Shown one piece after another: positions 37,942 through 47,914 of a stretch of DNA of 64,000 nucleotides. The notes under the pieces were generated by a model, which did not search any database, was not told the origin of the DNA, and saw only the letters and a program-made list of their open reading frames with translations. This stretch comes from Methylacidiphilales bacterium. Lineage in GTDB: Bacteria; Verrucomicrobiota; Verrucomicrobiia; Methylacidiphilales; UBA1321. Within the stretch, counting starts at the first letter, position 1. The number at the start of each line of letters is the position of its first letter. The position numbers were made by a program, and so were the translations under genes. Location of the stretch: contig JAJSLI010000060.1 of NCBI GenBank assembly GCA_021272315.1, forward strand, positions 21,862 to 85,861. The letters are read 5' to 3'.

Positions 37942-38511
37942 TTACTGCCGCCGGGCGCTGATCAGCAGAATTTGCTGCGTGGGCGGGCCGTCACCCGGTC
38001 CCGCCAGCGCTTCCATCTTATCGAGCACGTCCATCCCCTTGATGATCTTGCCGAAGACGGCATACCCATCGGGGCTGAAGCCGCCCGGGTCCAATTTGCC
38101 TGTGCTGTTATCGACGAAGTTCAGGAAAAACTGCGACGTCGCGCTATCGGGATCGTTGGTGCGCGCCATCGAAATGGTGCCTCGAACATTATGCAGCCCG
38201 TTGGACGCCTCGTTCTTGATCGGTGCGTTGGTCGGCTTTTCCGTGCCGTCCGCTGTAAACCCGCCCCCCTGTGCGACAAAGCCGCGAACCACTCGGTGAA
38301 AAACCGTGCCGTCGTAGAATTTGCCATCGACATAAGCGAGGAAGTTGGCCGTGCTGATGGGCGCGTGGGTTGGGTCGAGTTGGATGTCGATTTCGCCCAA
38401 GTTGGTCTTAAGAATGACGACGGGATCGGCAGCCCTGGCCGGCTGGGCGTAAGCCAGGGAAAGGGCAAAAACGAAGAAAGCGACGAGAGGATAAAGAAAG
38501 GATCGGTTCAC
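37942..38511 (-). CDS. Exported cyclophilin-type peptidyl-prolyl isomerase
   Basis: 189 aa from the GTG at 38511, which gives a clean signal peptide (NRSFLYPLVAFFVFALSLAYA, cleavage at ARA). The frame extends upstream to 38697, but that part is Arg/Leu-rich and overlaps the neighbouring gene. The cyclophilin core is complete: KTNLGEIDIQLDPTHAP, TVFHRVVRGFVAQGGGF with the catalytic Arg, ISMARTNDPDSATSQFFLNF, and YAVFGKIIKGMDVLDKMEAL. It should catalyse prolyl isomerisation in the periplasm, helping folding of exported proteins. Confidence 0.92.
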   Translation of the reverse strand: MNRSFLYPLVAFFVFALSLAYAQPARAADPVVILKTNLGEIDIQLDPTHAPISTANFLAYVDGKFYDGTVFHRVVRGFVAQGGGFTADGTEKPTNAPIKNEASNGLHNVRGTISMARTNDPDSATSQFFLNFVDNSTGKLDPGGFSPDGYAVFGKIIKGMDVLDKMEALAGPGDGPPTQQILLISARRQ

Positions 38512-38615
38512 GCTGCTTATTTCAGGGTACGGCAGGCCGATGTCACGCGAAAATTGTCGCCTTGTTCGCTGCCATCGCTGGGCTAGCCGGAGAAACGACT
38601 GCCTGCGCAAGCACC

Positions 38616-39278
38616 TCAGGGAACGACGTCCACCGGCGTGCCGACGGAGACGTTGGAAAAGAGCAACTCCGCGAAGGCGTGCGGGAGTCGAATGCACCCA
38701 TGCGAGGCGGGGTAACCGGGAAGGTAGCCTGCGTGGAGACCGACTCCATCGTCGCGGATGCGGAGGTAATAGGGCATGTCGGCGGCATCATAGACGGTAC
38801 CGGGCGGGGCTTTTTCCCCGACCTCGGCGTTGCCGTCGACGATGTAGCCATTGGAATCAAGGAAATCACCGTAGAGATTGGATTTATGGTCGATGTCCTT
38901 GAGCAGGATGGTGTAATGGCCGGTCGGGGTATCGTGACCGGGCTTGCCGGTCGTGATGGGACTGACCCCGGCGATGTCATCATCCTGATAGACGTAAACT
39001 TTCTGCTCGCCGAGGCGGACTTCGATCCGCGTGATCGGTTTGTCGAGATCGGGTTTCCAAGTATAATCCCACAATTGGTAACGAACGCGGTCCTCAACGC
39101 TGTAGTTGCGCGTGATTGCGCCCTTGGAAGAGTAGGTGACCGATCTGTGGATGTAGTGGGACGAATCGGATGAAGACGAAGTTGACGAGGAGTCGTTGTC
39201 CTGGGCGCGCAAGGCCGTCAGAAGAGCAAGAAACGCAAGGGCGACCAGGAGCCTGAGCCAGGATTTTTTGAGGCGCAT
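38616..39278 (-). CDS. L,D-transpeptidase (YkuD domain)
   Basis: 220 aa from the ATG at 39278 (MRLKKSWLRLLVALAFLALL, a signal peptide or anchor, then a Ser/Asp-rich linker); earlier in-frame starts at 39308 and 39410 add no conserved sequence. The catalytic domain begins at ITRIEVRLGEQKVYVYQDDD and has the TGKPGHDTPTGHYTI segment and the active-site motif SHGCIRLPHAFAE with His and Cys. It probably cross-links peptidoglycan stems or links lipoproteins to them in the periplasm. Adjacent to a periplasmic cyclophilin gene on the same strand. Confidence 0.9.
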   Translation of the reverse strand: MRLKKSWLRLLVALAFLALLTALRAQDNDSSSTSSSSDSSHYIHRSVTYSSKGAITRNYSVEDRVRYQLWDYTWKPDLDKPITRIEVRLGEQKVYVYQDDDIAGVSPITTGKPGHDTPTGHYTILLKDIDHKSNLYGDFLDSNGYIVDGNAEVGEKAPPGTVYDAADMPYYLRIRDDGVGLHAGYLPGYPASHGCIRLPHAFAELLFSNVSVGTPVDVVP

Positions 39279-39524
39279 GAGATTGAGTCTTACTAATCGG
39301 AGGGTCATGGGGTGATTGCTGTCGTTGTCTGGGAAGTTATGAAGATCTTTCCTCACTGCAAGCTCTGTTCCAAAAAGGACTAGCTTGAACCAAGAGGAGA
39401 AGACCGGCAAACAAGCCGGGATTTATACCAAGTTTGAGGTAGTAATCCACAAGAAACGACGCTCTTGACAGATTATCCGGCAAGAGGCACGAAAAGCCGG
39501 AGAAGCCGGCACCCCATGAACTGA
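39279..39524. other. Gap with no supported gene
   Basis: Between the L,D-transpeptidase start and a possible gene remnant. I see no RNA gene, strong hairpin or promoter pair here. Short frames on both strands lack conserved sequence. Confidence 0.5.
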
Positions 39525-39662
39525 AAAACGTTTTTCTGCAGCGGCGCGCTGGCGACAGCGCTGGTTTTCAAGTTCTGGCTGATCGCCGGGATGAAAATCG
39601 AGGACCCCGAGGACGATCCGGAGAATTATATGAGCCAGATCCCCTTTAACGCGGAACTCTAG
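39525..39662 (+). pseudogene. Possible C-terminal remnant of a membrane-associated protein
   Basis: An open frame of 45 codons bounded by a TGA at 39522 and a TAG at 39660. It reads as a hydrophobic run (ALATALVFKFWLIAGM) followed by KIEDPEDDPENYMSQIPF and ends NAEL. The membrane-helix-then-acidic-tail pattern looks like the real end of a protein, but there is no upstream start other than an internal ATG. It overlaps the convergent hypothetical gene by four bases. A chance frame is possible; I do not recognise the parent gene. Confidence 0.3.
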
Positions 39663-40051
39663 TGGGGAGGAGGCGTTTCGCTTCGAAGATGATTCACTGA
39701 GGCGGCGATGCGGATGTGACCCCAAGCATACCCGCGTTGCAATTCGTGTGGGTCAGGCAGAATGCGCCCGGCACTCAGGTTAATGCGATGACGCGACTGC
39801 CAGCGGTCAAACTCGGTCTTCGTCACGCCGGCGAACTCGTGCGGCTGCAGAGAAAAATCACTGAAGCACCATTCTCGAATTTTCTGGAAAATTTGAGCAT
39901 CACGCGCTCCGGACCGGCTCTCGACAATATGCTCGTAGACTTCGAAGAGGGAGGAATCGCCGATACTGGGGGGAAGCGGGATCTTCTGGGCCGGGGCCAA
40001 ACGGGGTTCTTCTGCGGGGGTTAAGGATCGGGGTTCAATTTCGGTTGCCAT
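39659..40051 (-). CDS. Hypothetical protein
   Basis: 130 aa from the ATG at 40051, which has GAGG six bases upstream on the coding strand; the frame opens at 40090. The first 35 residues are Pro/Glu-rich and probably disordered. The remainder looks folded and helical (SSLFEVYEHIVESRSGARDA, FQKIREWCFSDFSLQPHEFA, then FDRWQSRHRINLSAGRILPD). No membrane segment, signal peptide or motif that I can name. It stands alone between an intergenic region and the divergent amidotransferase gene. Confidence 0.6.
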   Translation of the reverse strand: MATEIEPRSLTPAEEPRLAPAQKIPLPPSIGDSSLFEVYEHIVESRSGARDAQIFQKIREWCFSDFSLQPHEFAGVTKTEFDRWQSRHRINLSAGRILPDPHELQRGYAWGHIRIAASVNHLRSETPPPH

Positions 40052-40202
40052 GTGTACCTCAATTAAGCTGGATGCGTGCCAAAATGTCATATGATTTTTT
40101 TTCCTAAAGCGATGGCCTTGCTATTAGATCGACAGGTTTTCAAATTTCACTGACAACAAAATCGCGGTGGACAGTCCCGGCGCATTTAACCTAAAACGCG
40201 GC

Positions 40203-40886
40203 ATGAAGATCAGCGTTCTCCAGCATGCGGCCAGCGAAGGCCCGGGCGAAATCGGCGCGTGGGCCGAACGGGGCGGTCACGCCGTGCGAGAACATCATCT
40301 GTATCGCGGAGACGCGCTGCCCGCCACCGATTCCTTCGATCTTCTTGTTGTCATGGGCGGCGAAATGAACATTTACCAGTACCGCGATTATCCGTGGCTG
40401 AAACCGGAACGACAGCTTATCGAGGTGGCGCTGGCCGGCGGCAAACGGGTCATCGGCATCTGTCTCGGCGCACAACTCATCGCCGACGCACTCGGCGCGC
40501 GCGTGGCGCAGAACTTCGAGCACGAACTCGGCTGGTTTCCGGTCACCTTTTCGGGCGAGGGCCGCGCGGTCTATCCGGAACTGCCCGCCTCGGCCTCGGT
40601 ACTCCACTGGCACGGCGACACGTTCGATCTGCCGCGCGGAGCAACGCGGCTGGCCTCGAGCCCGGCCTGTCTGGAGCAGGGCTTCGTAATCCCCGGAAAG
40701 TGTCTCGGGATGCAGTTTCACATCGAGGTTGATCCGCCGCTGGTAAAGCAATTCGTCACCAGTCAGGGAGACTGGCCGGCGGGGCCATGGGTACAAAAGC
40801 CCGAGGCGATCCTGCACGAAGCGTCCGCCCACTGCGAAACGAACAAGCGCTTTCTTTGCGCGATGCTCGACCGGTTTTTACTATAG
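40203..40886 (+). CDS. Class I glutamine amidotransferase-like protein
   Basis: 227 aa from the ATG at 40203 (MKISVLQHAASEGPGEIG); the frame opens at a GTG at 40167. The fold and triad match stand-alone type 1 amidotransferases of the GMP-synthase-like group: FDLLVVMGGEMNIYQYRDYP, nucleophile elbow GKRVIGICLGAQLIADALG with the Cys, WHGDTFDLP, and CLGMQFHIEVDP with the His-x-Glu. Such proteins release ammonia from glutamine or hydrolyse gamma-glutamyl bonds; no synthase partner is adjacent. It converges on the ROK kinase gene with four bases between. Confidence 0.88.
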   Translation: MKISVLQHAASEGPGEIGAWAERGGHAVREHHLYRGDALPATDSFDLLVVMGGEMNIYQYRDYPWLKPERQLIEVALAGGKRVIGICLGAQLIADALGARVAQNFEHELGWFPVTFSGEGRAVYPELPASASVLHWHGDTFDLPRGATRLASSPACLEQGFVIPGKCLGMQFHIEVDPPLVKQFVTSQGDWPAGPWVQKPEAILHEASAHCETNKRFLCAMLDRFLL

Positions 40887-40890
40887 CCAG

Positions 40891-41793
40891 TTAGCTCACC
40901 AGCATCGCCGCACCGAAGACGCCTGCGCTGTCGCCGAGGGCCGGCTTGAGCAGCGCGGCTTCGAAGCGCGAATTGAAAATCGAGGCGGATATCTTTTCCC
41001 TCATCTCTTTTGCGTAAAGCGCATCGATGTTGCCCACCCCACCGCCGAGGACGATGGCATGAGGGTCCAGCACGTCGATGATGATGCCAAGAGCCTGGGC
41101 GAGTTTGTCGGTCAGTCGCCCGATTGTCGCCGCGGCATGAGGATCATTCCCCGCCGCAGCCCGCTCCGCGATCTCCTTGAGCAACCGGCGCTGCCCGGCG
41201 CGCTCCGCGTAAAAACGCTCGAGCGCCGGTCCCGCCACCAGCGCCTCCAAGGTCCCGTGCGTACCATAATTCGACAGAGGACCTTCCGGGTCGAGAACGA
41301 GCTGGCCCCATTCTCCGGCGATGCCGTGGCAGCCTTCGAGCACTTTTCCGTCGACGACAATGCCGCCACCCACGCCGGTGCCGAGAATCACACCGAATAC
41401 CGTCGGGTAGCCACGCGCCACGCCCATGGTCGCCTCGGCCAGCGCGAGGCAGTTCGCATCATTGGCGGTGACAAAATGAAGGCCGTGAACGGATTCGAGA
41501 TCGGCCTTCAACCGGTGGCCGTTGAGACATTGCGTATTGGAATTTTTGATTTTGCCGGTCTGCGGATCGATGATGCCCGGCGTACCCATGCCCATTCGTT
41601 CCGGCACGGACAGTCCGGTCTCCCGGCTGATCTGGCGGCATAGATCGGCGATCCGGGCGAGGATGTGGTCGTAGCCCTTTTCCGCCTCGGTCGGAATGCG
41701 ACGCCGGCAGAGCGGCTTGTCGGGATGGCCGGGGTCGAGCACCACGCCTTCAATTTTGGTTCCGCCAAGATCGATCCCCCAACGATGGGCCAT
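40891..41793 (-). CDS. ROK-family sugar kinase lacking the zinc motif
   Basis: 300 aa. The ATPase signature starts at WGIDLGGTKIEGVVL, with sugar-contacting NSNTQCLNGHRLKADLE and NDANCLALAEATMG (catalytic Asp), and the ROK signature FGVILGTGVGGGIVVDGK. Probably phosphorylates glucose, fructose or an amino sugar. The usual zinc site (GH followed by CxCGxxGC) is absent: GEWGH reads GEWGQ, and the cysteine positions read Ser, Tyr and Thr in PLSNYGTHGTLEALVAGP. The C-terminal AIVLGGGVGNIDALY completes the ATP site. Alone on its strand. Confidence 0.9.
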   Translation of the reverse strand: MAHRWGIDLGGTKIEGVVLDPGHPDKPLCRRRIPTEAEKGYDHILARIADLCRQISRETGLSVPERMGMGTPGIIDPQTGKIKNSNTQCLNGHRLKADLESVHGLHFVTANDANCLALAEATMGVARGYPTVFGVILGTGVGGGIVVDGKVLEGCHGIAGEWGQLVLDPEGPLSNYGTHGTLEALVAGPALERFYAERAGQRRLLKEIAERAAAGNDPHAAATIGRLTDKLAQALGIIIDVLDPHAIVLGGGVGNIDALYAKEMREKISASIFNSRFEAALLKPALGDSAGVFGAAMLVS

Positions 41794-41896
41794 AATAGTC
41801 CTGCGAATGGCAGCTATGCTTCGCCATGAGAGACGTTGCCTCGCACAGAGAGGCAGCCGTCAACTTCTTCAAGTAACTTGTCTGATACCATACTGG

Positions 41897-43189
41897 CTAA
41901 GCGGCTTCCTTGTCCTGCTTGCGGCGAATCAGCGGTGACTTCTTGCCGTCGATGGCGGCGCGATTGATCGTGACTTCGAGGATGTCCTCGCGCGACGGCA
42001 GGTCGTACATCAGGTCGAGCATAATTTTTTCGAGGATGGCGCGCAGGGCGCGGGCGCCGGTGCCTTTGCGGGCAGCCTCCTGAGCAAGGGCGCGCAGGGC
42101 GTCCTTGGTAAAAGTCAGCCCGACGTTATCCATGGCAAAAAGCTTCGCGTACTGCTTGGTCAGCGCATTCCTCGTCTCGGTCAACACGGCCACCAATTCC
42201 TCCTCCGACAATTCGTCGAGGACGCTGACCATGGGCAGGCGCCCGATAAACTCCGGAATCAGGCCGAAGCTGAGCAGGTCCTCCGGCTCTACCTGGCGCA
42301 TGGCCGCGCTGGGCGGCAACGACGCGTCGGAACCTACTTCCGGTACGTTGGGGCGGCCGAAGCCAAGGGCGCTGCGACCAATACGGCGTTGGATGATCTT
42401 GTCCAGACCGACAAACGCGCCGCCGCAGATAAAAAGGATACGCTCCGTGTTCACCTGGATGTATTCCTGATGCGGATGCTTGCGCCCGCCCTGGGGCGGC
42501 ACGTTGCAAATGGTGCCCTCGAGGATTTTCAGAAGGCCCTGCTGCACGCCTTCGCCCGAGACGTCGCGGGTGATCGAAACGTTGTCGGTCTTGCGCCCGA
42601 TCTTGTCGATCTCATCAATATAAACGATGCCGATCTCAGCGCGCTTCACGTCGTAATCGGCGTTCTGGAGCAGGCGCAGCACAATGGTTTCGACGTCCTC
42701 GCCGACGTAACCGGCATCGGTAATCGTGGTCGCGTCGGCGATGCAAAAGGGCACGTCAAGAATTTTGGCCAGGGTGCGTGCGAGGAGCGTCTTGCCGGAA
42801 CCGGTCGGACCGATAAGCAGAATGTTGCTCTTCTCGATCTCGACCTCGGAAGCGGCGGCATTAAGGGAAATTTCGGTCTTCTGGCGGCTGGCCTGCCCCG
42901 CGAGGATCCGCTTGTAGTGGTTGTGGACCGCGACCGCCAGGGTCTTCTTGGCCAATTCCTGACCGATCACGTGCTTGTCGAGTTCGCGCCTGATGTCGAC
43001 CGGCTTGATGATCTGGATTTCGGTGTTGGAGCGGCGGGATTCCTCCTTGGTCTCTTTATCGAGAATATTTTTACAGACGGTGATGCAACTGTCGCAAATG
43101 TAGACGCCGGGCCCGGCGATGAGCTTGCGCACCTCGGCATGGCTCTTCCCACAGAAGGAGCACATCGTCAGGTTGGCGGGCCGGGCCAT
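41897..43189 (-). CDS. clpX: ATP-dependent Clp protease ATP-binding subunit ClpX
   Basis: 430 aa AAA+ unfoldase that feeds tagged proteins to ClpP. The N-terminal zinc-binding domain has [17 protein letters not shown] and CDSC; Walker A is [14 protein letters not shown], the pore loop [11 protein letters not shown], Walker [14 protein letters not shown], the RKH loop [13 protein letters not shown] and the C-terminal sensor 2 [14 protein letters not shown]. The ClpP-docking loop appears as [10 protein letters not shown] in place of the usual IGF core. Third gene of tig-clpP-clpX, only three bases after clpP. Confidence 0.97.
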   Translation of the reverse strand: MARPANLTMCSFCGKSHAEVRKLIAGPGVYICDSCITVCKNILDKETKEESRRSNTEIQIIKPVDIRRELDKHVIGQELAKKTLAVAVHNHYKRILAGQASRQKTEISLNAAASEVEIEKSNILLIGPTGSGKTLLARTLAKILDVPFCIADATTITDAGYVGEDVETIVLRLLQNADYDVKRAEIGIVYIDEIDKIGRKTDNVSITRDVSGEGVQQGLLKILEGTICNVPPQGGRKHPHQEYIQVNTERILFICGGAFVGLDKIIQRRIGRSALGFGRPNVPEVGSDASLPPSAAMRQVEPEDLLSFGLIPEFIGRLPMVSVLDELSEEELVAVLTETRNALTKQYAKLFAMDNVGLTFTKDALRALAQEAARKGTGARALRAILEKIMLDLMYDLPSREDILEVTINRAAIDGKKSPLIRRKQDKEAA

Positions 43190-43192
43190 AAC

Positions 43193-43837
43193 TTATTTTC
43201 GTTCCACCGGTTCGCCGGTGATTGCCGCGGCATCCCGGCGCGACTTCACCACTTCATCGACGATACCGTAACTCTTGGCGTCCTCGGCGCTCATGTAATT
43301 GTCGCGTTCCATGTCCTTTTCGACCCGGTCGACCGGCTGGCCGGTGTGGTAGGCCATGATGTCGTTGAGCCGCTTTTTGAGGCGGAGGATTTCCTTCGCC
43401 TGGATGCTGATGTCAGTCGCCTGGCCGCTCGCGCCGCCGCTTGGCTGGTGGATCATAACGCGGGCGTTGGGCAGGATGAAGCGCTTGCCCTTGGTGCCGG
43501 AGGAGAGAAGGACCGCACTCATACTGGCAGCCATGCCGAGACAATAGGTGGCGACATCGCAGGTCATGAACTGTATCGTGTCGTAAATGGCCATGCCGGC
43601 GGTGACGTAGCCACCCGGCGAATGGATGTAGATGCTGATATCCTTCTTCGAGTCCTCCATCTGGAGGAAGAGAAGCTGCGCGATAATCATGTTGGCCACC
43701 GTATCGTCGATCGGCGTACCGAGAAAGATGATGCGGTCCCGCAACAGCCGGGAAAAAACGTCATACTGGCGGGTTTCCCGGCCCGTGCTTTCCCAGATCA
43801 CTGGGTTCGGAATATAGGCGTTCGACAAATCTTGCAT
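43193..43837 (-). CDS. clpP: ATP-dependent Clp protease proteolytic subunit ClpP
   Basis: 214 aa serine protease forming the tetradecameric chamber. Catalytic Ser is in [16 protein letters not shown], His in [11 protein letters not shown] and Asp in the usual place after the handle ([20 protein letters not shown], then [20 protein letters not shown]). The N-terminal axial region ([20 protein letters not shown]) is longer than some ClpP forms. It starts nine bases after tig and ends three bases before clpX, the classic operon. Confidence 0.97.
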   Translation of the reverse strand: MQDLSNAYIPNPVIWESTGRETRQYDVFSRLLRDRIIFLGTPIDDTVANMIIAQLLFLQMEDSKKDISIYIHSPGGYVTAGMAIYDTIQFMTCDVATYCLGMAASMSAVLLSSGTKGKRFILPNARVMIHQPSGGASGQATDISIQAKEILRLKKRLNDIMAYHTGQPVDRVEKDMERDNYMSAEDAKSYGIVDEVVKSRRDAAAITGEPVERK

Positions 43838-43846
43838 GGGATCAAA

Positions 43847-45145
43847 CTACTCGAATTTGGCTTCTTTCAAAAGGAAATCCAGCACGGCTTGCCGCAAAAT
43901 CTGCTGACGGATGGCGTCGAAGGCGTTGTTCTTGCGCACGCGGTCCACCATTTTTTCGATCGTCACGCCCTCGCGCTGCGCCAGATAGGCAAGGTGCTGC
44001 GCGATTTGTTCGTTCGTGACCTCGATTTTTTCGTTCTCCGCGATTTGCGCTGCGATGAACTTGAATTTCACCAGGTCGCGCGCGCTTCTGGCCGCATTGC
44101 TGAAAATCTCGTCCTTCTTTCCCTCCAGCACGTCGGCCGGAACGCCACGCGCCTGGTTTTCCGCGACGATGTCATAGACGGTCGCATGGGTCTCTTCATC
44201 CACGGTGGATGGCGGCAATTCAAATTCGACCGCCGAGATCAACTTTTGGACGATCTCGCTGCGGGCGGCGCGGTCGGCCTGCGCCTTTTTGTCCTGCTCG
44301 AGATTCTCGCGAACACGTACCTTCAGGTCGGCGAGGTTCATCTTCGCGGTCTCTTGCGCAAAGGCCTCGTCGATGGGTGGCGCGACCTTGATTTTGATCT
44401 CCTTGAGTTCGACGTCGTAAGCCGCCTTCTTTCCGGCCAGCACCTCCTGCGGGAAGTCGGCGGGGAATTCGACCTCGATCGTCCGAGTCCCGCCCTTTGT
44501 CATGCCAACGCATTGTCCGGCGAATTTCGGAAGGAAGCCCTCTTGGCGCATCCAGAGCCAGAACTGCGGATTATGCGCCAAGTTCGCAGCTTGGCGGGGG
44601 AGGAGGTCGGTGAGCGGCTGGCCGTCGAGCTTGCCGGTGTACGAAATGACCGCGTAATCGTCCATGGCAAGCGGACGCTCTGGCGCATCGTCAAAATGGG
44701 CGCGCTGCTCGGCCAGACTCTGGAGCGTCTTCTCGACCTCCTCGTCCTTCACCTCGGTTAGCTGCTTCTTGAGCAAGAGCCCCTTGTATTGGGGCAGCTT
44801 GAATTCCGGCACCAATTCCACGACGGTCGAGAAACTAAGCGACAGGCCGGGCTGGTACTTCAGGTCCTCGATCTCGGGCGAACTGACCACGCGTAATTTC
44901 TTTTCGCTGATCGCCTCGCGGTAGGCCTCGGGAACCAGCGTGCGTTGCGTTTCGCTCTCGATGTCTTTCTGGAATTTTTTCACGACAACGGTGCGCGGCG
45001 CGTGACCGGGACGAAACCCGGGAATCCGCGCCTCTTTCTGGAAATTGGTGGCGACCTGCTCGTAAGCCTGCTGGACCCGGTTGGCGGGAACTTCAATTTT
45101 CAGGCGTTTCTTGCATGGGGCGACATCTTCAACGGTGATATTCAT
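43847..45145 (-). CDS. tig: Trigger factor
   Basis: 432 aa ribosome-associated chaperone and peptidyl-prolyl isomerase. The N-terminal ribosome-docking domain carries the GFRPGHAPRTVV signature; the FKBP-like domain is in DYAVISYTGKLDGQPLTDLL to EVEFPADFPQEVLAG, with an insertion (LPRQAANLAHNPQFWLWM) that replaces the usual short loop. The C-terminal chaperone arms are helical and charged. First gene of tig-clpP-clpX; a ribosome site (GGTGGA) lies just upstream. Confidence 0.95.
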   Translation of the reverse strand: MNITVEDVAPCKKRLKIEVPANRVQQAYEQVATNFQKEARIPGFRPGHAPRTVVVKKFQKDIESETQRTLVPEAYREAISEKKLRVVSSPEIEDLKYQPGLSLSFSTVVELVPEFKLPQYKGLLLKKQLTEVKDEEVEKTLQSLAEQRAHFDDAPERPLAMDDYAVISYTGKLDGQPLTDLLPRQAANLAHNPQFWLWMRQEGFLPKFAGQCVGMTKGGTRTIEVEFPADFPQEVLAGKKAAYDVELKEIKIKVAPPIDEAFAQETAKMNLADLKVRVRENLEQDKKAQADRAARSEIVQKLISAVEFELPPSTVDEETHATVYDIVAENQARGVPADVLEGKKDEIFSNAARSARDLVKFKFIAAQIAENEKIEVTNEQIAQHLAYLAQREGVTIEKMVDRVRKNNAFDAIRQQILRQAVLDFLLKEAKFE

Positions 45146-45362
45146 GGACTTTCCACCCTAAGTGGAGTCGCCTGCGAAGTAAAGAGCCTCGGAGCGGGCG
45201 CTGAGTTAAGCCCTCTAAGCTTGCCTCCGTGGTCATTTATACCGATTATTCATCCGCTAAAACATACCCTGATAACCTATTCTTGTTTTAACTGGATTTT
45301 CGTACATAATTCGCTCATAATGTTTGGTTTCAGTGATAGGCGCGACCTTTTATCTCGCTTCA

Positions 45363-47867
45363 ATGAATAATTCCGATCATTTGACAGCAGGTCTGGCAGA
45401 CGATGAGGGAAGTTTGAATCTAACCACCCTTGATCGAACCCGCCAACTTGCCCGGATATTCGCTTCACTCACCATCTTTCTCGCCTTTCTCGTTCTTATT
45501 GGGTGGATCTTTGGCATCGAGACGCTCAAAAGAGTCGCCTCTGGCTTCGTAAGCATGAAGGTCAATACGGCGCTCTGCTTCATTTTCACGTCGACCGCGC
45601 TTCTGCTGGGGCATCTCACCCAACCCCGTCCGTGGAAGAAAGCCTGCTCCCAAACGCTGCTTGCCCTCATCACGATTATCTGCGGCGCGACCCTCGTGGA
45701 ATATTTGACCAACCAATCGTTTGGCATCGATCAATTTTTCGTCAAGGAGTATATCCCTTCCCCGACCAACTGGCTTCCGGGCCGCATGGGCGGCATGACA
45801 GCAATCGTTTTCATCCTCTACGCTAGCGCCCTGATGTATCTCTCCCGTGGAAGGCGCGGCGCCAAGATCGCCCAGGCATTGGTTATCATCGGACTTTTTC
45901 TCACGCTTCTGACTATCATCGGTTACCTCTTCGGCGCCCAGATTTTCATCGGTCTATTTTCCTTCTCTCGCCTTGCGCTCCATACCCTGGTCGGCTTTAT
46001 TCTGCTCGGCCTCGCCATCCTCTGCGCCCACCCCGGTGAAGGACTCGTCGCTGCGGTTCTGGCTGACAACCCGGGCGGACTGGTCGCCCGCCGCATCATT
46101 GCCCCAGCCACTCTCGCCCCTATCCCTTTCAGTTGGATTGTCTATGAGGGCTTCAATCATGGTTTCTATGACGTGGGCTTCGCTTGCTCACTCATCGTCC
46201 TGGCTGGCGTGGTCGTCGTTGGCATCATCGCCGCAGGGAGCATCGTCGAACTCAATCGCATCGAAAAGGAACGCCGGCGACTGAGTGATGCCCGCTTCCA
46301 GTCCGACGTGCGCGAACGCGGCGCGCTCGAAGCCTCCCGGATGAAATCCGAATTCGTCGCCAACGTGAGCCACGAAATCCGCACCCCGATGAACGGCATC
46401 CTCGGCATGGCCAACCTGCTTCTCGGCTCCGAACTCGCCCCCGAACAACATGAGCAGGTCGAAACCATCCGCCAGAGCGGCGACGCGCTTCTCACCCTGG
46501 TCAACGAACTTCTCGACTTCTCCAAGATCGAAGCGGGTAAAGTCCTCCTCGAGGAAAAGCCGTTCCTCCTCGCCGCCTGTGTCGACGAAGTCCTCATTCT
46601 CCTCGCGCCCATCGCGCAGCGCAGCAAGGTAAACCTCATCTCCTTCATCTCCACCGAAACTCCGGCTTATTTTCGCGGCGACTCGACCCGTCTGCGCCAA
46701 GTTCTCATCAATCTCGTCGGCAACGCGGTTAAATTTACTGACGAGGGCGAAGTGTGCCTCGAAGTCAAATCCACCCGGCAGGGCGGCGTTCACTATCAGC
46801 TCGAATTTCTGATTTCCGACACCGGCATCGGCATCTCTCCCGGCGCGCTCGCCCAGCTCTTCCGTCCTTTCCAGCAGGTCGACACCTCCGCCACTCGCCG
46901 CCACGGTGGCACCGGGCTCGGCCTCGCCATCAGCAAACGCCTCGTCGAACTCATGGGCGGAGAGATCAGTGTCTCCAGCATCCTTTCCTTCGGCTCCACT
47001 TTTCGGGTCAGCCTTCCGCTACGCGCCTGCTCGCCGCCACCCGACGCCGACACGTTGGATGAGCCGAAACTTCCCGCCAAAAGCCGCTTTATTCTCGTCG
47101 CCAAAGGGGGGAAATACCCCGCCCTGCTTAAACACCAAATCGAAGCTTGGAACGGCGAAGTTCAAACTGTCATCGACCCCATGGCCATCTTTGAAATGCA
47201 GGACACCGCCTTCACCGCCGTCCTGATGGACCGCAATAGCGCGACACTGACCCTCGCCGCGCAAATGAAATTCGACCCCGCCTGGACCAAGATCCCACGT
47301 ATCCTCTTCGACTTCGATGAACCACTTCCGGAGGAAAAAGCCCCCCTCTTCCACAACCGCCTGACCAAGCCCTTCAAACGCACGGCTCTTCAATCCCTGC
47401 TGCTCGACTTGACCGGCACCCCAAAAACCGCGCGCCGTATCACCACCCCCATCGGTCAGGTCCCTCTCGCCCAAAAAATTCCACTTCGCATCCTTCTGGC
47501 CGAAGATAACCACATCAACCAGAAAGTCGGGCTAGCCCTCCTCAAACGCCTCGGCTACCAAGCCGATATCGCGGTCAACGGCCTCGAGGCCTTCGATGCC
47601 GTCGTGCGCCAGCCCTACGACCTCGTCCTGCTCGACATCCAGATGCCCGAGATGGACGGTGTGGAGGCCGCCCAGTCCATGCACAAGAAGCTCAAGGAAA
47701 AATGCCCTTATCTTGTCGCCGTCACCGCCAACGTCTTCGCCGGTGCCCGGGAGGAATATCTCAGCAAAGGCTTCAACGATTACCTGGGCAAACCACTTCT
47801 GCCGGACAATCTGCGCCAGATGATCCTCCGCGCGGCGGCAAGTCTTTCTCCGCCGCCAACCTCTTAG
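45363..47867 (+). CDS. Membrane hybrid sensor histidine kinase
   Basis: 834 aa from the ATG at 45363; the frame opens at a TTG at 45324. The N-terminal 300 residues hold about eight hydrophobic helices ([55 protein letters not shown] and others) with no separate periplasmic sensor domain. The kinase has H-box [20 protein letters not shown]-box [17 protein letters not shown]1 DTGIGISPG and G2 [20 protein letters not shown] degenerate receiver-like segment (about residues 575-690) precedes a full receiver with [10 protein letters not shown] and the phospho-acceptor in [13 protein letters not shown]. No separate response regulator is adjacent; signal unknown. Confidence 0.93.
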   Translation: MNNSDHLTAGLADDEGSLNLTTLDRTRQLARIFASLTIFLAFLVLIGWIFGIETLKRVASGFVSMKVNTALCFIFTSTALLLGHLTQPRPWKKACSQTLLALITIICGATLVEYLTNQSFGIDQFFVKEYIPSPTNWLPGRMGGMTAIVFILYASALMYLSRGRRGAKIAQALVIIGLFLTLLTIIGYLFGAQIFIGLFSFSRLALHTLVGFILLGLAILCAHPGEGLVAAVLADNPGGLVARRIIAPATLAPIPFSWIVYEGFNHGFYDVGFACSLIVLAGVVVVGIIAAGSIVELNRIEKERRRLSDARFQSDVRERGALEASRMKSEFVANVSHEIRTPMNGILGMANLLLGSELAPEQHEQVETIRQSGDALLTLVNELLDFSKIEAGKVLLEEKPFLLAACVDEVLILLAPIAQRSKVNLISFISTETPAYFRGDSTRLRQVLINLVGNAVKFTDEGEVCLEVKSTRQGGVHYQLEFLISDTGIGISPGALAQLFRPFQQVDTSATRRHGGTGLGLAISKRLVELMGGEISVSSILSFGSTFRVSLPLRACSPPPDADTLDEPKLPAKSRFILVAKGGKYPALLKHQIEAWNGEVQTVIDPMAIFEMQDTAFTAVLMDRNSATLTLAAQMKFDPAWTKIPRILFDFDEPLPEEKAPLFHNRLTKPFKRTALQSLLLDLTGTPKTARRITTPIGQVPLAQKIPLRILLAEDNHINQKVGLALLKRLGYQADIAVNGLEAFDAVVRQPYDLVLLDIQMPEMDGVEAAQSMHKKLKEKCPYLVAVTANVFAGAREEYLSKGFNDYLGKPLLPDNLRQMILRAAASLSPPPTS

Positions 47868-47914
47868 AAATTCCCCGTGATATTTCTCTGAAAAAGGGGA
47901 TACTTCGACCCGCC

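Noticed and set aside
39423..39725. A 100-codon minus-strand frame in the gap after the hypothetical gene
   Set aside because: It overlaps the stop of the better-supported hypothetical gene and its translation is Arg/Ser-rich without pattern.
41837..41855. Hairpin TGCCTC/GAGGCA downstream of clpX as a terminator
   Set aside because: Six base pairs with a seven-base loop and no T-run on the clpX strand, so support is too weak to list.
42389..44761. A 790-codon open frame antisense to tig, clpP and clpX
   Set aside because: The opposite strand encodes three unmistakable conserved proteins in a known operon. High GC at third positions leaves long open frames on the other strand.
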